Origin: UBA822 sp036336795
GTDB taxonomy: Bacteria; Gemmatimonadota; Gemmatimonadetes; Longimicrobiales; Gaopeijiaceae
Direction of reading: 5' to 3'
Assembly (NCBI GenBank): GCA_036336795.1
Contig: JAYZFL010000026.1
Location: forward strand, 1-42,343
Length of the DNA stretch: 42,343 nt
A program made the translations under genes and the position numbers. Positions 34,785 through 42,343 of the stretch are shown here, piece by piece (within the stretch, counting starts at the first letter, position 1; the number at the start of each line of letters is the position of its first letter). The notes beneath the pieces are model-generated. The model was given only the letters and a program-made list of their open reading frames with translations. It did no database searches and was not told the DNA's origin.

Positions 34785-35630
34785 TCACCCAACATCCCCG
34801 TCGTCAAACAGCACACCAGCCTTTCGAGCAGAAAGAAGGAAGCCCTTAATCATCGCCGAGCTGAAGCCCTGGTGTTCCATCTCGTTGAGTCCCGCAATGG
34901 TACAGCCACGTGGCGTCGTGACACGATCGATCTCCGACTCCGGATGTTGGTTGTCACGGACAGCAAGTGAGGCTGCGCCCCTCGCAGTCTGTGCTGCAAG
35001 CAACAGTGCATCTTCAGCATGGAATCCGATCTCGATACCCCCCTGGGAAGCAGCCCGAACAGATCGCAGGAAGAATGCGATGCCGCAGGCACACAACGCT
35101 GTGGCTCCAACCATCATCTCGTCTTGGATACGGAGAGTGAGTCCCACACCTTTGAACAGAGCCTCCGCCTCTTCTAGGCCACTCATAGAATCGGAATCCG
35201 CCGAGAGGCAGGTCATGGATTCTCCTATTGAGACAGCTGTATTGGGCATGGCTCGAACGACCGGAATCGGAGCTGGAATCATTTCCCTCAACTGTGAGAC
35301 GGGCACGCCGGAGACAACTGAAATCACTGTGTGACGGGCGGGATCAAGTTCGTCACAGAGCTGATCCAGAAGATCCGCAATCTGTTGTGGCTGAACCGCG
35401 ATCAGAACCGTCTCAGATGCTCGGATAGCGGCGATATTGTCAGTGCCGACGGGGAAGCCTTCCGCGGCCAAGTCTTCCAATCCGTCTGGATTACGGCGAG
35501 TGACTTGGATTCGATCAGGGAGTAATGTCCCGCTGCGTACTAAGCCGCGTGCAAGGGCTTTACCAAGATTGCCACAACCCAGAATTGCCAGGCTAGCAGA
35601 CGATGACTCTGGTGTCTTGTTCACGGACAT
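34785..35630 (-). CDS. proC: Pyrroline-5-carboxylate reductase
   Basis: This enzyme reduces 1-pyrroline-5-carboxylate to proline with NAD(P)H. Starting at ATG 35630, with GAGAGG 6 nt upstream, it has 281 aa. The Rossmann motif is LAILGCGNLG (residues 14-23). The middle contains IAVQPQQIADLL and VVSGVPVSQLREM, and the dimerisation domain has the conserved VVRAMPNTAVSIGESMT and ALCACGIAFFLRSVRAASQGG, plus a near-C-terminal TPRGCTIAGL. All are standard ProC signatures. A frame continuing to 35681 would include the terminator-like hairpin, so the shorter start is preferred. Related enzymes reduce pyrroline-2-carboxylate made by hydroxyproline dehydratases, but the motifs here are ProC. Confidence 0.93.
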   Translation of the reverse strand: MSVNKTPESSSASLAILGCGNLGKALARGLVRSGTLLPDRIQVTRRNPDGLEDLAAEGFPVGTDNIAAIRASETVLIAVQPQQIADLLDQLCDELDPARHTVISVVSGVPVSQLREMIPAPIPVVRAMPNTAVSIGESMTCLSADSDSMSGLEEAEALFKGVGLTLRIQDEMMVGATALCACGIAFFLRSVRAASQGGIEIGFHAEDALLLAAQTARGAASLAVRDNQHPESEIDRVTTPRGCTIAGLNEMEHQGFSSAMIKGFLLSARKAGVLFDDGDVG

Positions 35631-35644
35631 CAATAACCTCTCAG

Positions 35645-35678
35645 AAACAAAAACACCGGCTCCTGGAATGGGGGCCGG
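35645..35678 (-). terminator. Terminator-like hairpin in the proC leader
   Basis: On the minus strand CCGGC...GCCGG (35656-35678) forms a 5-bp GC stem with further partial pairing, followed by TGTTTTTGTTT. It stands only 15-48 nt before the proC start and could be an attenuator or the end of an upstream leader transcript. Confidence 0.4.
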
Positions 35679-35696
35679 CATTGACTAGTGCCAACT

Positions 35697-35715
35697 ATAA
35701 CCCTCCCGGGGTTAT
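35697..35715. repeat. Inverted repeat between proC and the small gene
   Basis: ATAACCC, 5 bp, GGGTTAT is a perfect 7-bp inverted repeat in the 156-bp divergent region between proC and the 54-aa gene. It may be an operator. Confidence 0.35.
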
Positions 35716-35786
35716 GCATAATGTGTCTCTTAACCCTGGTATATGGTAGTACCCTGACCTGAACATTTAACCAAAAGGAGTCTTCA

Positions 35787-35951
35787 ATGAACATCCCCAA
35801 AGAAACGGTGCGTGCCATCGAGCAAGAGATCGCAAGTGACATCAGTCCGGTGGGCATCGACGCCAAGAAGACGCACGTCATCATTATCCATCAGTTGCGC
35901 AAGATTGAGGAACGCCTCGCTAGAATCGAGGAGAGTTTGGGAGAATCCTGA
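35787..35951 (+). CDS. Unknown 54-aa helical protein
   Basis: A short gene with an excellent SD (AAGGAG, 6 nt before ATG 35787) and a clean stop at 35951. The product has a Gly/Asp centre (SPVGIDAKKTH), then the amphipathic stretch VIIIHQLRKIEERLARIEES, which fits a short coiled coil or oligomerisation helix. About half the residues are charged or Ile/Leu in a heptad-like order. I do not recognise a family. It stands alone, divergent from proC. It could be a small regulator or an adaptor, but nothing confirms that. Confidence 0.65.
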   Translation: MNIPKETVRAIEQEIASDISPVGIDAKKTHVIIIHQLRKIEERLARIEESLGES

Positions 35952-36097
35952 ATACGGTTTATGAGGCGAGTAGCATACGTGCCAGGATAGGTGGGCGTGC
36001 ACCCCACTTGTGGGCCCCTACCCTACTACCCCGCTGACGTGACTCCACAAGTGACGCAGATCAAAGGAGCACGCAGTGAATCCGTCTGAAAATCATC

Positions 36098-36583
36098 TTA
36101 GAACCAGCGACGAACCCGACGCTTATAGGCTAAATAGACCTCCCCGAACTTCCGCTCAAGGTACTCCTCCTCCGGTACGATGACGGATGTTTGAAGAATC
36201 CATACACAGACGGGTGTCAGAAGCAGGATCCACACATTCATGAAGATGACTGCGAATCCGATACAGATCAGAATCATCTGCAGGTACATCGGGTTACGGG
36301 TCAGGCGAAACGGTCCACTGTCAACGATCGTCGGTGTTGACTCCCACGGTTTCACGCTTTGGTCCGTTTTACGGAAGAGGACTACAGCCCACAGGCTTAG
36401 GCCGAAGAACGAGACGAAAATGATCAGCCCACCCACCCAGTACCGAGCCACTGATGAGACTTCGAGTCCCAGATCAATCCGCCAACGCGAGTTCAACAGT
36501 AATCCGATCAGTATGTTTCCCAGGGGTACCAGGGGTGGTATCACCTTCACCGCAGCGGCGTCCTTCGGTTGCTCCGAATCCAT
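36098..36583 (-). CDS. Isoprenylcysteine methyltransferase-like membrane protein
   Basis: A 161-aa integral membrane protein of the ICMT/PEMT methyltransferase group with about four TM segments. The diagnostic SAM-binding end is present: GPFRLTRNPMYLQM (the (R/T)NPMY motif) and the closing EEEYLERKFGEVYLAYKRR, as in bacterial ICMT homologues. Bacterial members methylate lipid or isoprenoid-type substrates, and the particular one here is unknown. It is transcribed toward the 54-aa gene, 79 bp after the start of the aminotransferase intergenic gap. Confidence 0.85.
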   Translation of the reverse strand: MDSEQPKDAAAVKVIPPLVPLGNILIGLLLNSRWRIDLGLEVSSVARYWVGGLIIFVSFFGLSLWAVVLFRKTDQSVKPWESTPTIVDSGPFRLTRNPMYLQMILICIGFAVIFMNVWILLLTPVCVWILQTSVIVPEEEYLERKFGEVYLAYKRRVRRWF

Positions 36584-36662
36584 CGTGCCTTGAGTTCGTT
36601 TCAGAAGTAGCCCCCAACCTATAAAGACCTGCTTGACCTACCCGAGTGGGTCGTTTTCAGCG

Positions 36663-37877
36663 TCACACCAACTTTGTCAATACATCAAGTAGTCGGTCCA
36701 CGTCACTCTGGTTGTTGAACATCGCGATGGCCACACGCAACAATCTGCCTTCTTCCTGGAAAGTCACACGAACGTTCTCAGTAGCGAGGGCATCGGACAA
36801 CTTGGCGGGAGCCAGGCCGTGATAGAAGCTCACGATCGAAGATCGATTGCCGGGTGGCGTAAACAAATTCAAACCAAGATCCTCAATGTCCTCATATAAC
36901 TGTTCGGTAAGCGCTATCGTATGTTCTTCAATGCGATCGAGCCCCACTTCGGTGAGTAAGTCCAGTGCGGCATCCATGGCTGCGATTGACCCATGGGCAC
37001 TATTCGCGTGCTCGAACTTTTCCGCGTTCGTCTTTAGACGGAATCGATGATCCGGAAGCGTTTCAGCAATCTGGCCATAACCATGCCGGTCCGGATGCAT
37101 CCACTCAAGGTGTTCTCGACGGACGTACAGTGGTGCACAACCGAAATCCGCGAACAACCACTTGTAGCCATTGCTGCACGCAAAATCGACTCCCTCGTCA
37201 TGCAGGTTTGTCGAGAAGGTACCCAACGCTTGGACCGCGTCTGCATACAGATAGGCGCCGTTCGCGTGGGCGAGCTCGCCGAGAGACGGCAGGTCGTAGC
37301 GGAATCCATTCCGGTTCGATACCCATGCCACGCTCAAGAGACGCGTTCGAGCGTCAGTCCTGGCTTCGAAATCCTCTATACCCGTGCGTCCACCGCGAGA
37401 CGGAACGATGCGAAGCTCCACACCGGTACGTTTTTCCAGTTCACGATACAAGACGAAGCTTGTCGTGAAGTGGAGTTCGTCTAGCACTACGTTATCGCCT
37501 GCCTGCCAATCCATTGCGCTGACCACAACGTTCTCCCCATCGCTCGTCGAATAGAGAAACGCAATTTCGTCTTGGTCGGCACCAAATAGGCTCGCGAACT
37601 TCGCTCGCGCACTCGCCTTCGCGATCTGACGACTCGCGGGATTTCGGTAAAGCATCCTCTCGTCAGCATACGAGTCGAGAGCATCCCGGACAGTTCGGGA
37701 TACGGGACCTACCGAGGCGCTGTTGAGGTAGGCAACCTCGTTCGTGATCGGAAACTCACCACGAACGCCGAGTGCATCTTGCCTAGAAAGAGCGGTCAAC
37801 GCCCGCGTTGCCGGCAACGTAGCGAGCCCAGCCGCAGTCGTAGTCTTCAGAAAACTTCGTCGAGTCAGTGCACTCAT
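36663..37877 (-). CDS. Tat-exported class V aminotransferase-like PLP enzyme
   Basis: A fold-type I PLP enzyme of 404 aa (cysteine desulfurase / isopenicillin N epimerase-like branch). The start at ATG 37877 follows AAGGAG at 7-nt spacing and opens with a twin-arginine signal (ALTRRSFLKTTTAAGLATLPA). Recognisable sites are the PLP-Lys239 (CSNGYKWLF), the Asp in LYADAVQALG, and an early YLNSASVGPV substrate loop. IPN epimerase-like members racemise or cleave amino acids. Export of a PLP enzyme by Tat suggests that it works on an extracytoplasmic amino acid or peptide. Upstream frame to 37946 would place 23 residues before the Tat motif, so it was rejected. Confidence 0.85.
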   Translation of the reverse strand: MSALTRRSFLKTTTAAGLATLPATRALTALSRQDALGVRGEFPITNEVAYLNSASVGPVSRTVRDALDSYADERMLYRNPASRQIAKASARAKFASLFGADQDEIAFLYSTSDGENVVVSAMDWQAGDNVVLDELHFTTSFVLYRELEKRTGVELRIVPSRGGRTGIEDFEARTDARTRLLSVAWVSNRNGFRYDLPSLGELAHANGAYLYADAVQALGTFSTNLHDEGVDFACSNGYKWLFADFGCAPLYVRREHLEWMHPDRHGYGQIAETLPDHRFRLKTNAEKFEHANSAHGSIAAMDAALDLLTEVGLDRIEEHTIALTEQLYEDIEDLGLNLFTPPGNRSSIVSFYHGLAPAKLSDALATENVRVTFQEEGRLLRVAIAMFNNQSDVDRLLDVLTKLV

Positions 37878-37995
37878 CAGCTCTCTCCTTTTCGTGTCCT
37901 GTTCCACAACCACCTCTCTTTCGGGGACATACTGTGCTTTGTGCAATCTATCCAGGTTACGATCTCAATTGGTCATGATTATTGGTGGGTCCCGA

Positions 37996-38394
37996 TCAGG
38001 GCTCACGCTTCCAGCCATCCGTTAGTACCCGTGCAAACTGTTGGTCACTCGGGGCAAGATCGAAGTCCAAGAGTTCGCCTGGCTCGACCCAGCGTACATC
38101 CAAATGCTCATTCGCCGTCGGTTCTCCAACCGCCTCGACGGAACAGAACATAACGACAAAGTTCGAGCCAGGGTCCTCGAGGCTGAGGAGTGGTTCTCGG
38201 ACTGACTGGACCTCGATGCTCAATTCCTCCGCCAGTTCTCTGGTTGCCGCTTCTACAGTGTTCTCACCATCCAGTAGCTTCCCTCCGGGAAACTCCCAGA
38301 GCCCCCCGTATCGTTTCCGAAGTGGCCTTTGACAAATTAAGTAAGAGCCATCCCGCTCTATGACGGCAGCAACTACAAAGATCTTGCGGGGCAT
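37996..38394 (-). CDS. Nudix hydrolase, MutT-like
   Basis: A 132-aa pyrophosphohydrolase. The Nudix box is complete: Gly38, Glu44, Arg52-Glu53, Glu56-Glu57 in the stretch GGKLLDGENTVEAATRELA, then EELSI, with Ser59 where the consensus has Gly. Preceding WEFPGGK is the typical MutT lead-in. Candidates are (8-oxo-)dGTP sanitation or a related nucleotide. The start MPRKIFVVAAVI fits. The SD is weak. Confidence 0.9.
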   Translation of the reverse strand: MPRKIFVVAAVIERDGSYLICQRPLRKRYGGLWEFPGGKLLDGENTVEAATRELAEELSIEVQSVREPLLSLEDPGSNFVVMFCSVEAVGEPTANEHLDVRWVEPGELLDFDLAPSDQQFARVLTDGWKREP

Positions 38395-38507
38395 GTGCTT
38401 TCGACTCTGGCGGAGGTCAGTATCATCCCAGTCGTCCTTTATTTGGCATGAAATTTCAGGCGTCCTAGCGTGCCACCCATACCCTCAGTTTAGCTGCAAG
38501 ATCTACG

Positions 38508-39128
38508 TTATGGGATGAGGAGACCTGAGCCTTGGGCTAGACCATGAATTAGGCAATGGTTTTCGCCCTCGGGGTTGGTGAAATTGAAATTGGTGAACGC
38601 CAAGCACTTCAGTTCTAGTTCAGCCTCTTCCAGATATTTCATCATGGCGTTCTCATCGGATCCGTCGCTTGTCAAGTGCTCGTAAATGCCATCGTTTGAG
38701 TAGACTCGATCCCTCGGTGTACCCGATAGATCTTGGACAGTCTTGATGTTGTTGAGACTTAGGATTTCGGTGAGGGTCTGCCATAGCGTCGGACTTGTCT
38801 TATCGAAATCACAGATGAGGGCATCACGAATCGGCATCATGTAGGAAGCAATCCGCGCATACTCACGCTCGTTCTGGTCTGTAACCGGTTCGGTTGATCG
38901 GCCTAAGGTCCAGTCCTCCTGAATTGGCCGACCCTGCGGGGGCTGAACCGCACCGGTCTCGGAAAGGACCACGTTCTGACCTAGCATCACAATGCTCGGA
39001 TCGACTCTATGGCCACAGTTCATCGTTCCCGGACTCGTCGGTGGGATGGAGTCGCAGGTTAGCGTTCCGAAAAATGCCACAACAAGAACTGCAGCTATTT
39101 TGTAGACACCGGGGTTAGGTAGTTGCAT
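38508..39128 (-). CDS. Hypothetical lipoprotein
   Basis: A 206-aa protein with an N-terminal signal and lipobox-like GTLTC (Cys25). The remainder is acidic and rich in Asn/Asp, with four or more further Cys (MNCGHR, LICDFD, LKCLAF, NHCLIH), possibly paired. No known domain is recognised. Neighbours give no clue. Its start at 39128 has no strong SD. Confidence 0.6.
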   Translation of the reverse strand: MQLPNPGVYKIAAVLVVAFFGTLTCDSIPPTSPGTMNCGHRVDPSIVMLGQNVVLSETGAVQPPQGRPIQEDWTLGRSTEPVTDQNEREYARIASYMMPIRDALICDFDKTSPTLWQTLTEILSLNNIKTVQDLSGTPRDRVYSNDGIYEHLTSDGSDENAMMKYLEEAELELKCLAFTNFNFTNPEGENHCLIHGLAQGSGLLIP

Positions 39129-39251
39129 GATCCAACGTACACGCCTTCCCGACTGCGTAAAACAAGATTTGTAGGTTTGCGAGGAGTGACTTTTCGCTAG
39201 ATGGAGGGAGTGGTAGAGTTCATCGCTTTCTTCGGAAACGTGTTGAGCAAA

Positions 39252-39283
39252 GGGGTCTTGGCCGGATAACCAGCCAAGACCCC
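39252..39283. terminator. 11-bp perfect hairpin
   Basis: GGGGTCTTGGC and GCCAAGACCCC with a 10-nt loop lie in the gap between two minus-strand genes. Reading minus, TTTGC follows the stem. It probably ends transcription of the 123-aa membrane gene. Confidence 0.5.
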
Positions 39284-39328
39284 CTGACCCTCTTACCGGC
39301 TTAGTAGACTGTTATCTATAAACAGCGC

Positions 39329-39700
39329 TTAGGACGATTCGGACAGCTTGTCATACACAGTCGCGACTGCGCACCATATAGCAAGGATTATGAGAACACT
39401 TATCAACGCCGGCTGCAATTCTCGACGCCCAATGAGCACATAGTTGAAGTCCACCAATAGAATCTGCGATATAGCAATCACCATCGCTGTGAGCATGGTC
39501 TTCTCTGTCCGCTGAACGGCCCAATCAAAAAACAAGATCGTAACGATCCAGAAAACAGCAGTAGCTGCAATTGCATTATCAATCATGGGTGAAAATGGTG
39601 GATCGGGCATGGCAGAATTAAAAAAGTTTTGTACACCGAGGTACGCGATGACACTTGCGGTGACCCATGCACCTACAATCGGCTTGATTCTATCGCCCAT
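39329..39700 (-). CDS. Hypothetical small membrane protein
   Basis: A 123-aa protein with four predicted membrane segments: about 8-27 (IVGAWVTASVIAYLGV), 44-60 (IAATAVFWIVTILFF), 69-92 (TMLTAMVIAISQILLV) and 99-115. AAGGAG precedes ATG 39700 by 8 nt. The ending YDKLSESS is cytoplasmic-like. No family is recognised. It may be a channel-like or stress membrane protein, but that is not supported. Confidence 0.65.
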   Translation of the reverse strand: MGDRIKPIVGAWVTASVIAYLGVQNFFNSAMPDPPFSPMIDNAIAATAVFWIVTILFFDWAVQRTEKTMLTAMVIAISQILLVDFNYVLIGRRELQPALISVLIILAIWCAVATVYDKLSESS

Positions 39701-39795
39701 AGTAATGTCTCCTTTGAGTGGGAATCCGAAGCCCTCTGTTCTCCTGGGGATAGAAGGACCTCAACGTCCTATTCTGCCCCTATCCCCCTCAAATT

Positions 39796-39814
39796 CGCAA
39801 CTCAGGGAGTTGCG
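39796..39814. repeat. 19-bp palindrome upstream of lhgO-like gene
   Basis: CGCAACTC, AGG, GAGTTGCG is followed directly by a second copy of the arm element (TTGCGAA, 39815-39821, complementary to TTCGCAA at 39794-39800). It lies 88 bp before the GTG of the next gene and could be an operator. Confidence 0.45.
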
Positions 39815-39902
39815 TTGCGAACTGTGTGGCTGCCACCACACGAGCCTCTGAGAGGGCTGGTGCTGTATACAGGTAATTGTCATCATGCTTTCTTAAGCCT
39901 CG

Positions 39903-41129
39903 GTGAAAAAATCCAAATATGGAAAAACTCCTTTGAATAACTACGATTTTGTCATCGCAGGAGCGGGAATTGTTGGCCTGACGATTGCGCGGGAGTTAGC
40001 TAACCGTGGCCATGGGTCAGTGGCTGTGCTGGAGAAAGAACCCGAGGTGGGACGGCACAGTTCAGGTAGAAACAGTGGTGTTCTCCACGCTGGAATATAT
40101 TACGGCTCCGATACCCTGAAGGCACAAGTATGCGCAGAGGGCTCAAGGCTGATGCAGCAGTACGCGGAAGAGCACGGGATCCGTCTAAAGCGAAACGGGA
40201 AAGTCATCGTCGCAACATCAACCGAAAACATGGCTCAGATTGATGTCCTCCTAGAACGGGGCAGGAAAAACGGAATCCGAGTCGAAAAGATTACGGCAGA
40301 AGAACTGACTGAAATTGAACCGGAAGCCCAAACTAAAGGATTTGCACTTCACTCGCCTGATACAGCAGTGGTGGACTCAACAGGCATCCTGTCTGCTCTC
40401 GTATCGGAGTTGGATGATCTCGGAGTGACATTGCTGAAGAACTCAGAAGTCATTGGGGTGGAGGAGAGAAATCGTATTCTCCAGGTGAGTTCTGGCCCAG
40501 TAGGGTACGGATACCTCGTGAACGCTGCCGGACTCCATGCAGATCGACTCGCACACTGGATGGGGGTTGGCGAACCCTATCAAATTCTCCCGTTCAAGGG
40601 GATCTATAAGAAACTCAGGCCCGAAAAGGCAAAACAATTCCGAGGGTCTATATATCCGGCCCCAGACCTGCGTGTACCGTTTCTTGGAGTCCACATCACC
40701 CCGGGAATTCACGGTCAAACACTCGTTGGTCCCACTGCGATCCCCGCCTTTGGAAGAGAGAACTACGGATGGGTCCGCGGAATCCGTATGGGTGAAGCTG
40801 CTCAGATGCTCGGTATCCTCACCAGGATGGTAGCCTTGAACAAGAATGGATTCCGTCGAATGGTGCGAGAAGAGCTAGGACGATACAGTAGCCGGGGATT
40901 CCTTTCAGCTACTCAGTCACTCGCAACCTCCATCAGTGGCGATGACATCCTTCCGAGCAGAAAAGTTGGTCTCCGACCACAACTCGTTCGAACAGATACT
41001 CTCGAGTTAGTTATGGATTTTGTCCTTGAAACAGGAGAGTCTTCACTACACGTCCTGAATGCGATCTCTCCCGCCTTTACGAGTTCGCTTCGGTTGGCGC
41101 AACTTATCGTAGATAGAGCCGAATCCTAA
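39903..41129 (+). CDS. L-2-hydroxyglutarate oxidase-like FAD enzyme
   Basis: A FAD-dependent oxidoreductase of the DAO/LhgO branch (408 aa) that oxidises L-2-hydroxyglutarate to 2-oxoglutarate, delivering electrons to the membrane quinone pool or oxygen. The FAD fingerprint is FVIAGAGIVGLTIARELA (Gly20, 22, 25) with Glu near 44 binding the ribose. Hallmarks of the LhgO group include HSSGRNSGVLHAGIYY and a C-terminal LNAISPAFTSSLRLAQ. The start is probably GTG 39903, and TTG 39933, 30 nt later, is possible. It is divergent from the membrane protein. The product is the substrate of 2-oxoglutarate:ferredoxin oxidoreductase, but the genes are far apart here. Confidence 0.88.
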   Translation: MKKSKYGKTPLNNYDFVIAGAGIVGLTIARELANRGHGSVAVLEKEPEVGRHSSGRNSGVLHAGIYYGSDTLKAQVCAEGSRLMQQYAEEHGIRLKRNGKVIVATSTENMAQIDVLLERGRKNGIRVEKITAEELTEIEPEAQTKGFALHSPDTAVVDSTGILSALVSELDDLGVTLLKNSEVIGVEERNRILQVSSGPVGYGYLVNAAGLHADRLAHWMGVGEPYQILPFKGIYKKLRPEKAKQFRGSIYPAPDLRVPFLGVHITPGIHGQTLVGPTAIPAFGRENYGWVRGIRMGEAAQMLGILTRMVALNKNGFRRMVREELGRYSSRGFLSATQSLATSISGDDILPSRKVGLRPQLVRTDTLELVMDFVLETGESSLHVLNAISPAFTSSLRLAQLIVDRAES

Positions 41130-41222
41130 CACGGCCTCCCTGTATCCTTCAGTTGAACGTCTTATCTTAGCACGATAGCGGAATCTCATCCCCAATCCGG
41201 GATGCAAGATAGGAGGCACTTT

Positions 41223-41579
41223 TTGATTGAGCCCGTCAAGAAAAGCCTAGTGAGTGGTAGCTTGACCGGTCTCAGCGTGGGGTTCAGCTGGTCGGTCTTC
41301 GAACATTTAGTTACCCGTGACCAATTGTTCGATGGGAGAGAGTTCGCGCTCTCCCTGATCATCCCTTTTTTTATGGGATTAATGGTCGGGAGGGTGTCGG
41401 GAGTCCGGTACTGTGTTGTGCTGCCGATCGCCTATCTCACACGGGCGATACCCTTGTTCGGCATAGGCATGGGTGGTGCCAACGTTATCCAAATGACGAC
41501 CGGTGGTGCAATCGGAGGAACGCTTTGGGCGGTTTTTTTCCTCATCTGCGATCAAGTCATAAAGCTCGTTCGGTCCTAA
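41223..41579 (+). CDS. Hypothetical membrane protein, TTG start
   Basis: A 118-aa hydrophobic protein with about three to four TM segments (SGSLTGLSVGFSWSVFEH; LIIPFFMGLMVGRV; FLICDQVIKLV at the end). The perfect AGGAGG at 41211-41216 lies inside the frame that could start at ATG 41202. The TTG at 41223 is 6 nt after it and is the more likely start. No family is recognised. It sits 89 bp ahead of a CPBP protease. Confidence 0.65.
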   Translation: MIEPVKKSLVSGSLTGLSVGFSWSVFEHLVTRDQLFDGREFALSLIIPFFMGLMVGRVSGVRYCVVLPIAYLTRAIPLFGIGMGGANVIQMTTGGAIGGTLWAVFFLICDQVIKLVRS

Positions 41580-41667
41580 CTAACCAAATGGACGCTGCAG
41601 GGAAAGTCTGATGGCTCCCACAAGATACTGAGCGTACAAGACACACCTATTCTAGTGGAGTAGTTCA

Positions 41668-42343
41668 ATGAAGATTTTTTTGGGGCACGGCGGCAGGATA
41701 CGGCTTGGGTGGCGGATTTTCCTCTTCTTGGTCCTCGCTCTCTCAATAGCCGTTCCTGTCCTCTTCCTTGATATCTACTTATCTGGATCTGGAACCCCCA
41801 CCGATCTCGGTTCATCAGCGGGAATCTTGCTGGGTTCTATTTTGGCAGGATGGTGGCTGCTAACTCGTGATAAGCGGGGCTTCTCCGCACTCGGTTTCTA
41901 CTTTTCCAGTGATGCAATAAAGGAGTCAATTCGGGGTGTGGCCCTTGGGATTGGAATAGGGGTGATTGTAATCACCGGGATATTCCTTTTGGGAGGCGTG
42001 AGGTGGACCTCTGAAAGTGGCACTATTTCTGGGTGGCTACTGGGAGCATTTTCAGCTCTGGCTTTCTTCGCGATCCCAGCCGCAATGGAAGAGGCGTTCG
42101 TTAGGGGCTACCCCTTTCAGGCGGTAGTCGAGTCTTGGGGCGTTGGGGCCGCGATCACCATAACTGCCATAATTTTTGGAGCGCTTCACTTCTCGAACCC
42201 CGACGCTGGATGGGTGCCGCTCATCAATGTCACACTGGCTGGTGTGTTGCTCGGGGTGGTGTACCTCAAAACACTCAGCCTATGGTGGGCTACAGGCGTG
42301 CACCTAGGATGGAACTGGACCCTGGGTTATCTAGCAGATGTAC
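41668..42343 (+). CDS. CPBP intramembrane glutamic endopeptidase (C-terminus truncated by window)
   Basis: A membrane protease of the CAAX/bacteriocin-processing (Abi) family; at least 225 residues are in the window. The start at ATG 41668 follows GGAG 7 nt upstream. The three catalytic signatures are intact: E141-E142-x3-R146 (AAMEEAFVRGYPF), F170-x3-H174 (FGALHFSNP) and H212-x3-N216 (VHLGWNW). Earlier TM segments run at about 16-38, 50-66 and 90-110. Members work in protein maturation or bacteriocin immunity, and no bacteriocin gene is visible nearby. Confidence 0.88.
   Translation, partial: MKIFLGHGGRIRLGWRIFLFLVLALSIAVPVLFLDIYLSGSGTPTDLGSSAGILLGSILAGWWLLTRDKRGFSALGFYFSSDAIKESIRGVALGIGIGVIVITGIFLLGGVRWTSESGTISGWLLGAFSALAFFAIPAAMEEAFVRGYPFQAVVESWGVGAAITITAIIFGALHFSNPDAGWVPLINVTLAGVLLGVVYLKTLSLWWATGVHLGWNWTLGYLADV

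Noticed and set aside
34711..35334. 207-aa plus-strand open frame opposite proC
   Set aside because: Codon-phase shadow of proC; Ser/Ala/Arg-rich with no family signature.
39201..39269. 22-aa hydrophobic ORF (MEGVVEFIAFFGNVLSKG...) ending in the hairpin
   Set aside because: The nearest SD is 14 nt from the ATG and alternative starts are badly spaced; more likely chance.

Overview
This is a chromosomal stretch from a bacterium that uses Shine-Dalgarno (SD) signals, with mid-range GC. It is almost all metabolic genes. I see no rRNA, tRNA, CRISPR, phage or insertion sequence. Many products start with a lipobox (lipoproteins) or a twin-arginine signal, so the cell is probably diderm. Exported amidohydrolases, PQQ enzymes, an M24 peptidase and Tat-dependent enzymes fit poorly characterised environmental phyla such as Gemmatimonadota, but that assignment is a low-confidence impression.

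Layout. 1-2.5 kb: acetolactate synthase subunits ilvB and ilvN, divergently arranged. 2.6-7.4 kb: exported amidohydrolase, PQQ quinoprotein and a MORN-type lipoprotein. 7.6-9.9 kb: D-2-hydroxyacid dehydrogenase followed by an atypical NRAMP-like transporter. 9.97-17.3 kb (all minus): a second atypical NRAMP-like transporter, a polar amino acid ABC importer (binding protein, ATPase, two permeases), then hydantoin racemase, D-hydantoinase and N-carbamoyl-D-amino acid hydrolase. Together these form a complete hydantoin-to-D-amino-acid route with its own uptake system. 17.4-26 kb (minus): VCBS-repeat lipoprotein, tandem VOC lipoprotein with an inferred CTG start, Tat-exported SDR, a CoA-transferase/2-hydroxyacyl-CoA lyase-like pair, and an LVIVD-repeat secreted protein. 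26-29.2 kb: a good sigma70 promoter, a leader of about 295 nt, then korAB. 29.2-35.6 kb: M24 peptidase lipoprotein, a Ser/Cys proline-racemase-family enzyme, a dihaem cytochrome c with its PQQ alcohol dehydrogenase, and proC. 35.8-42.3 kb: a 54-aa unknown protein, an isoprenylcysteine-type methyltransferase, a Tat-exported class V aminotransferase, Nudix hydrolase, two small hypotheticals, an L-2-hydroxyglutarate oxidase-like enzyme, a small membrane protein, and a CPBP protease cut by the window end.

The common thread is catabolism of D- or unusual amino acids, hydroxy acids and peptides. The racemase/hydantoinase/carbamoylase set, proline racemase homologue, P5C reductase, 2-hydroxyacid oxidoreductases and three ThDP enzyme types (IlvB, the lyase-like protein, KorAB) all handle 2-amino, 2-oxo or 2-hydroxy acids. 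The most unusual features are the two NRAMP-fold proteins without canonical metal-site residues on either side of the hydantoin cluster, a C10 tract inside a putative promoter spacer, and the long korAB leader.
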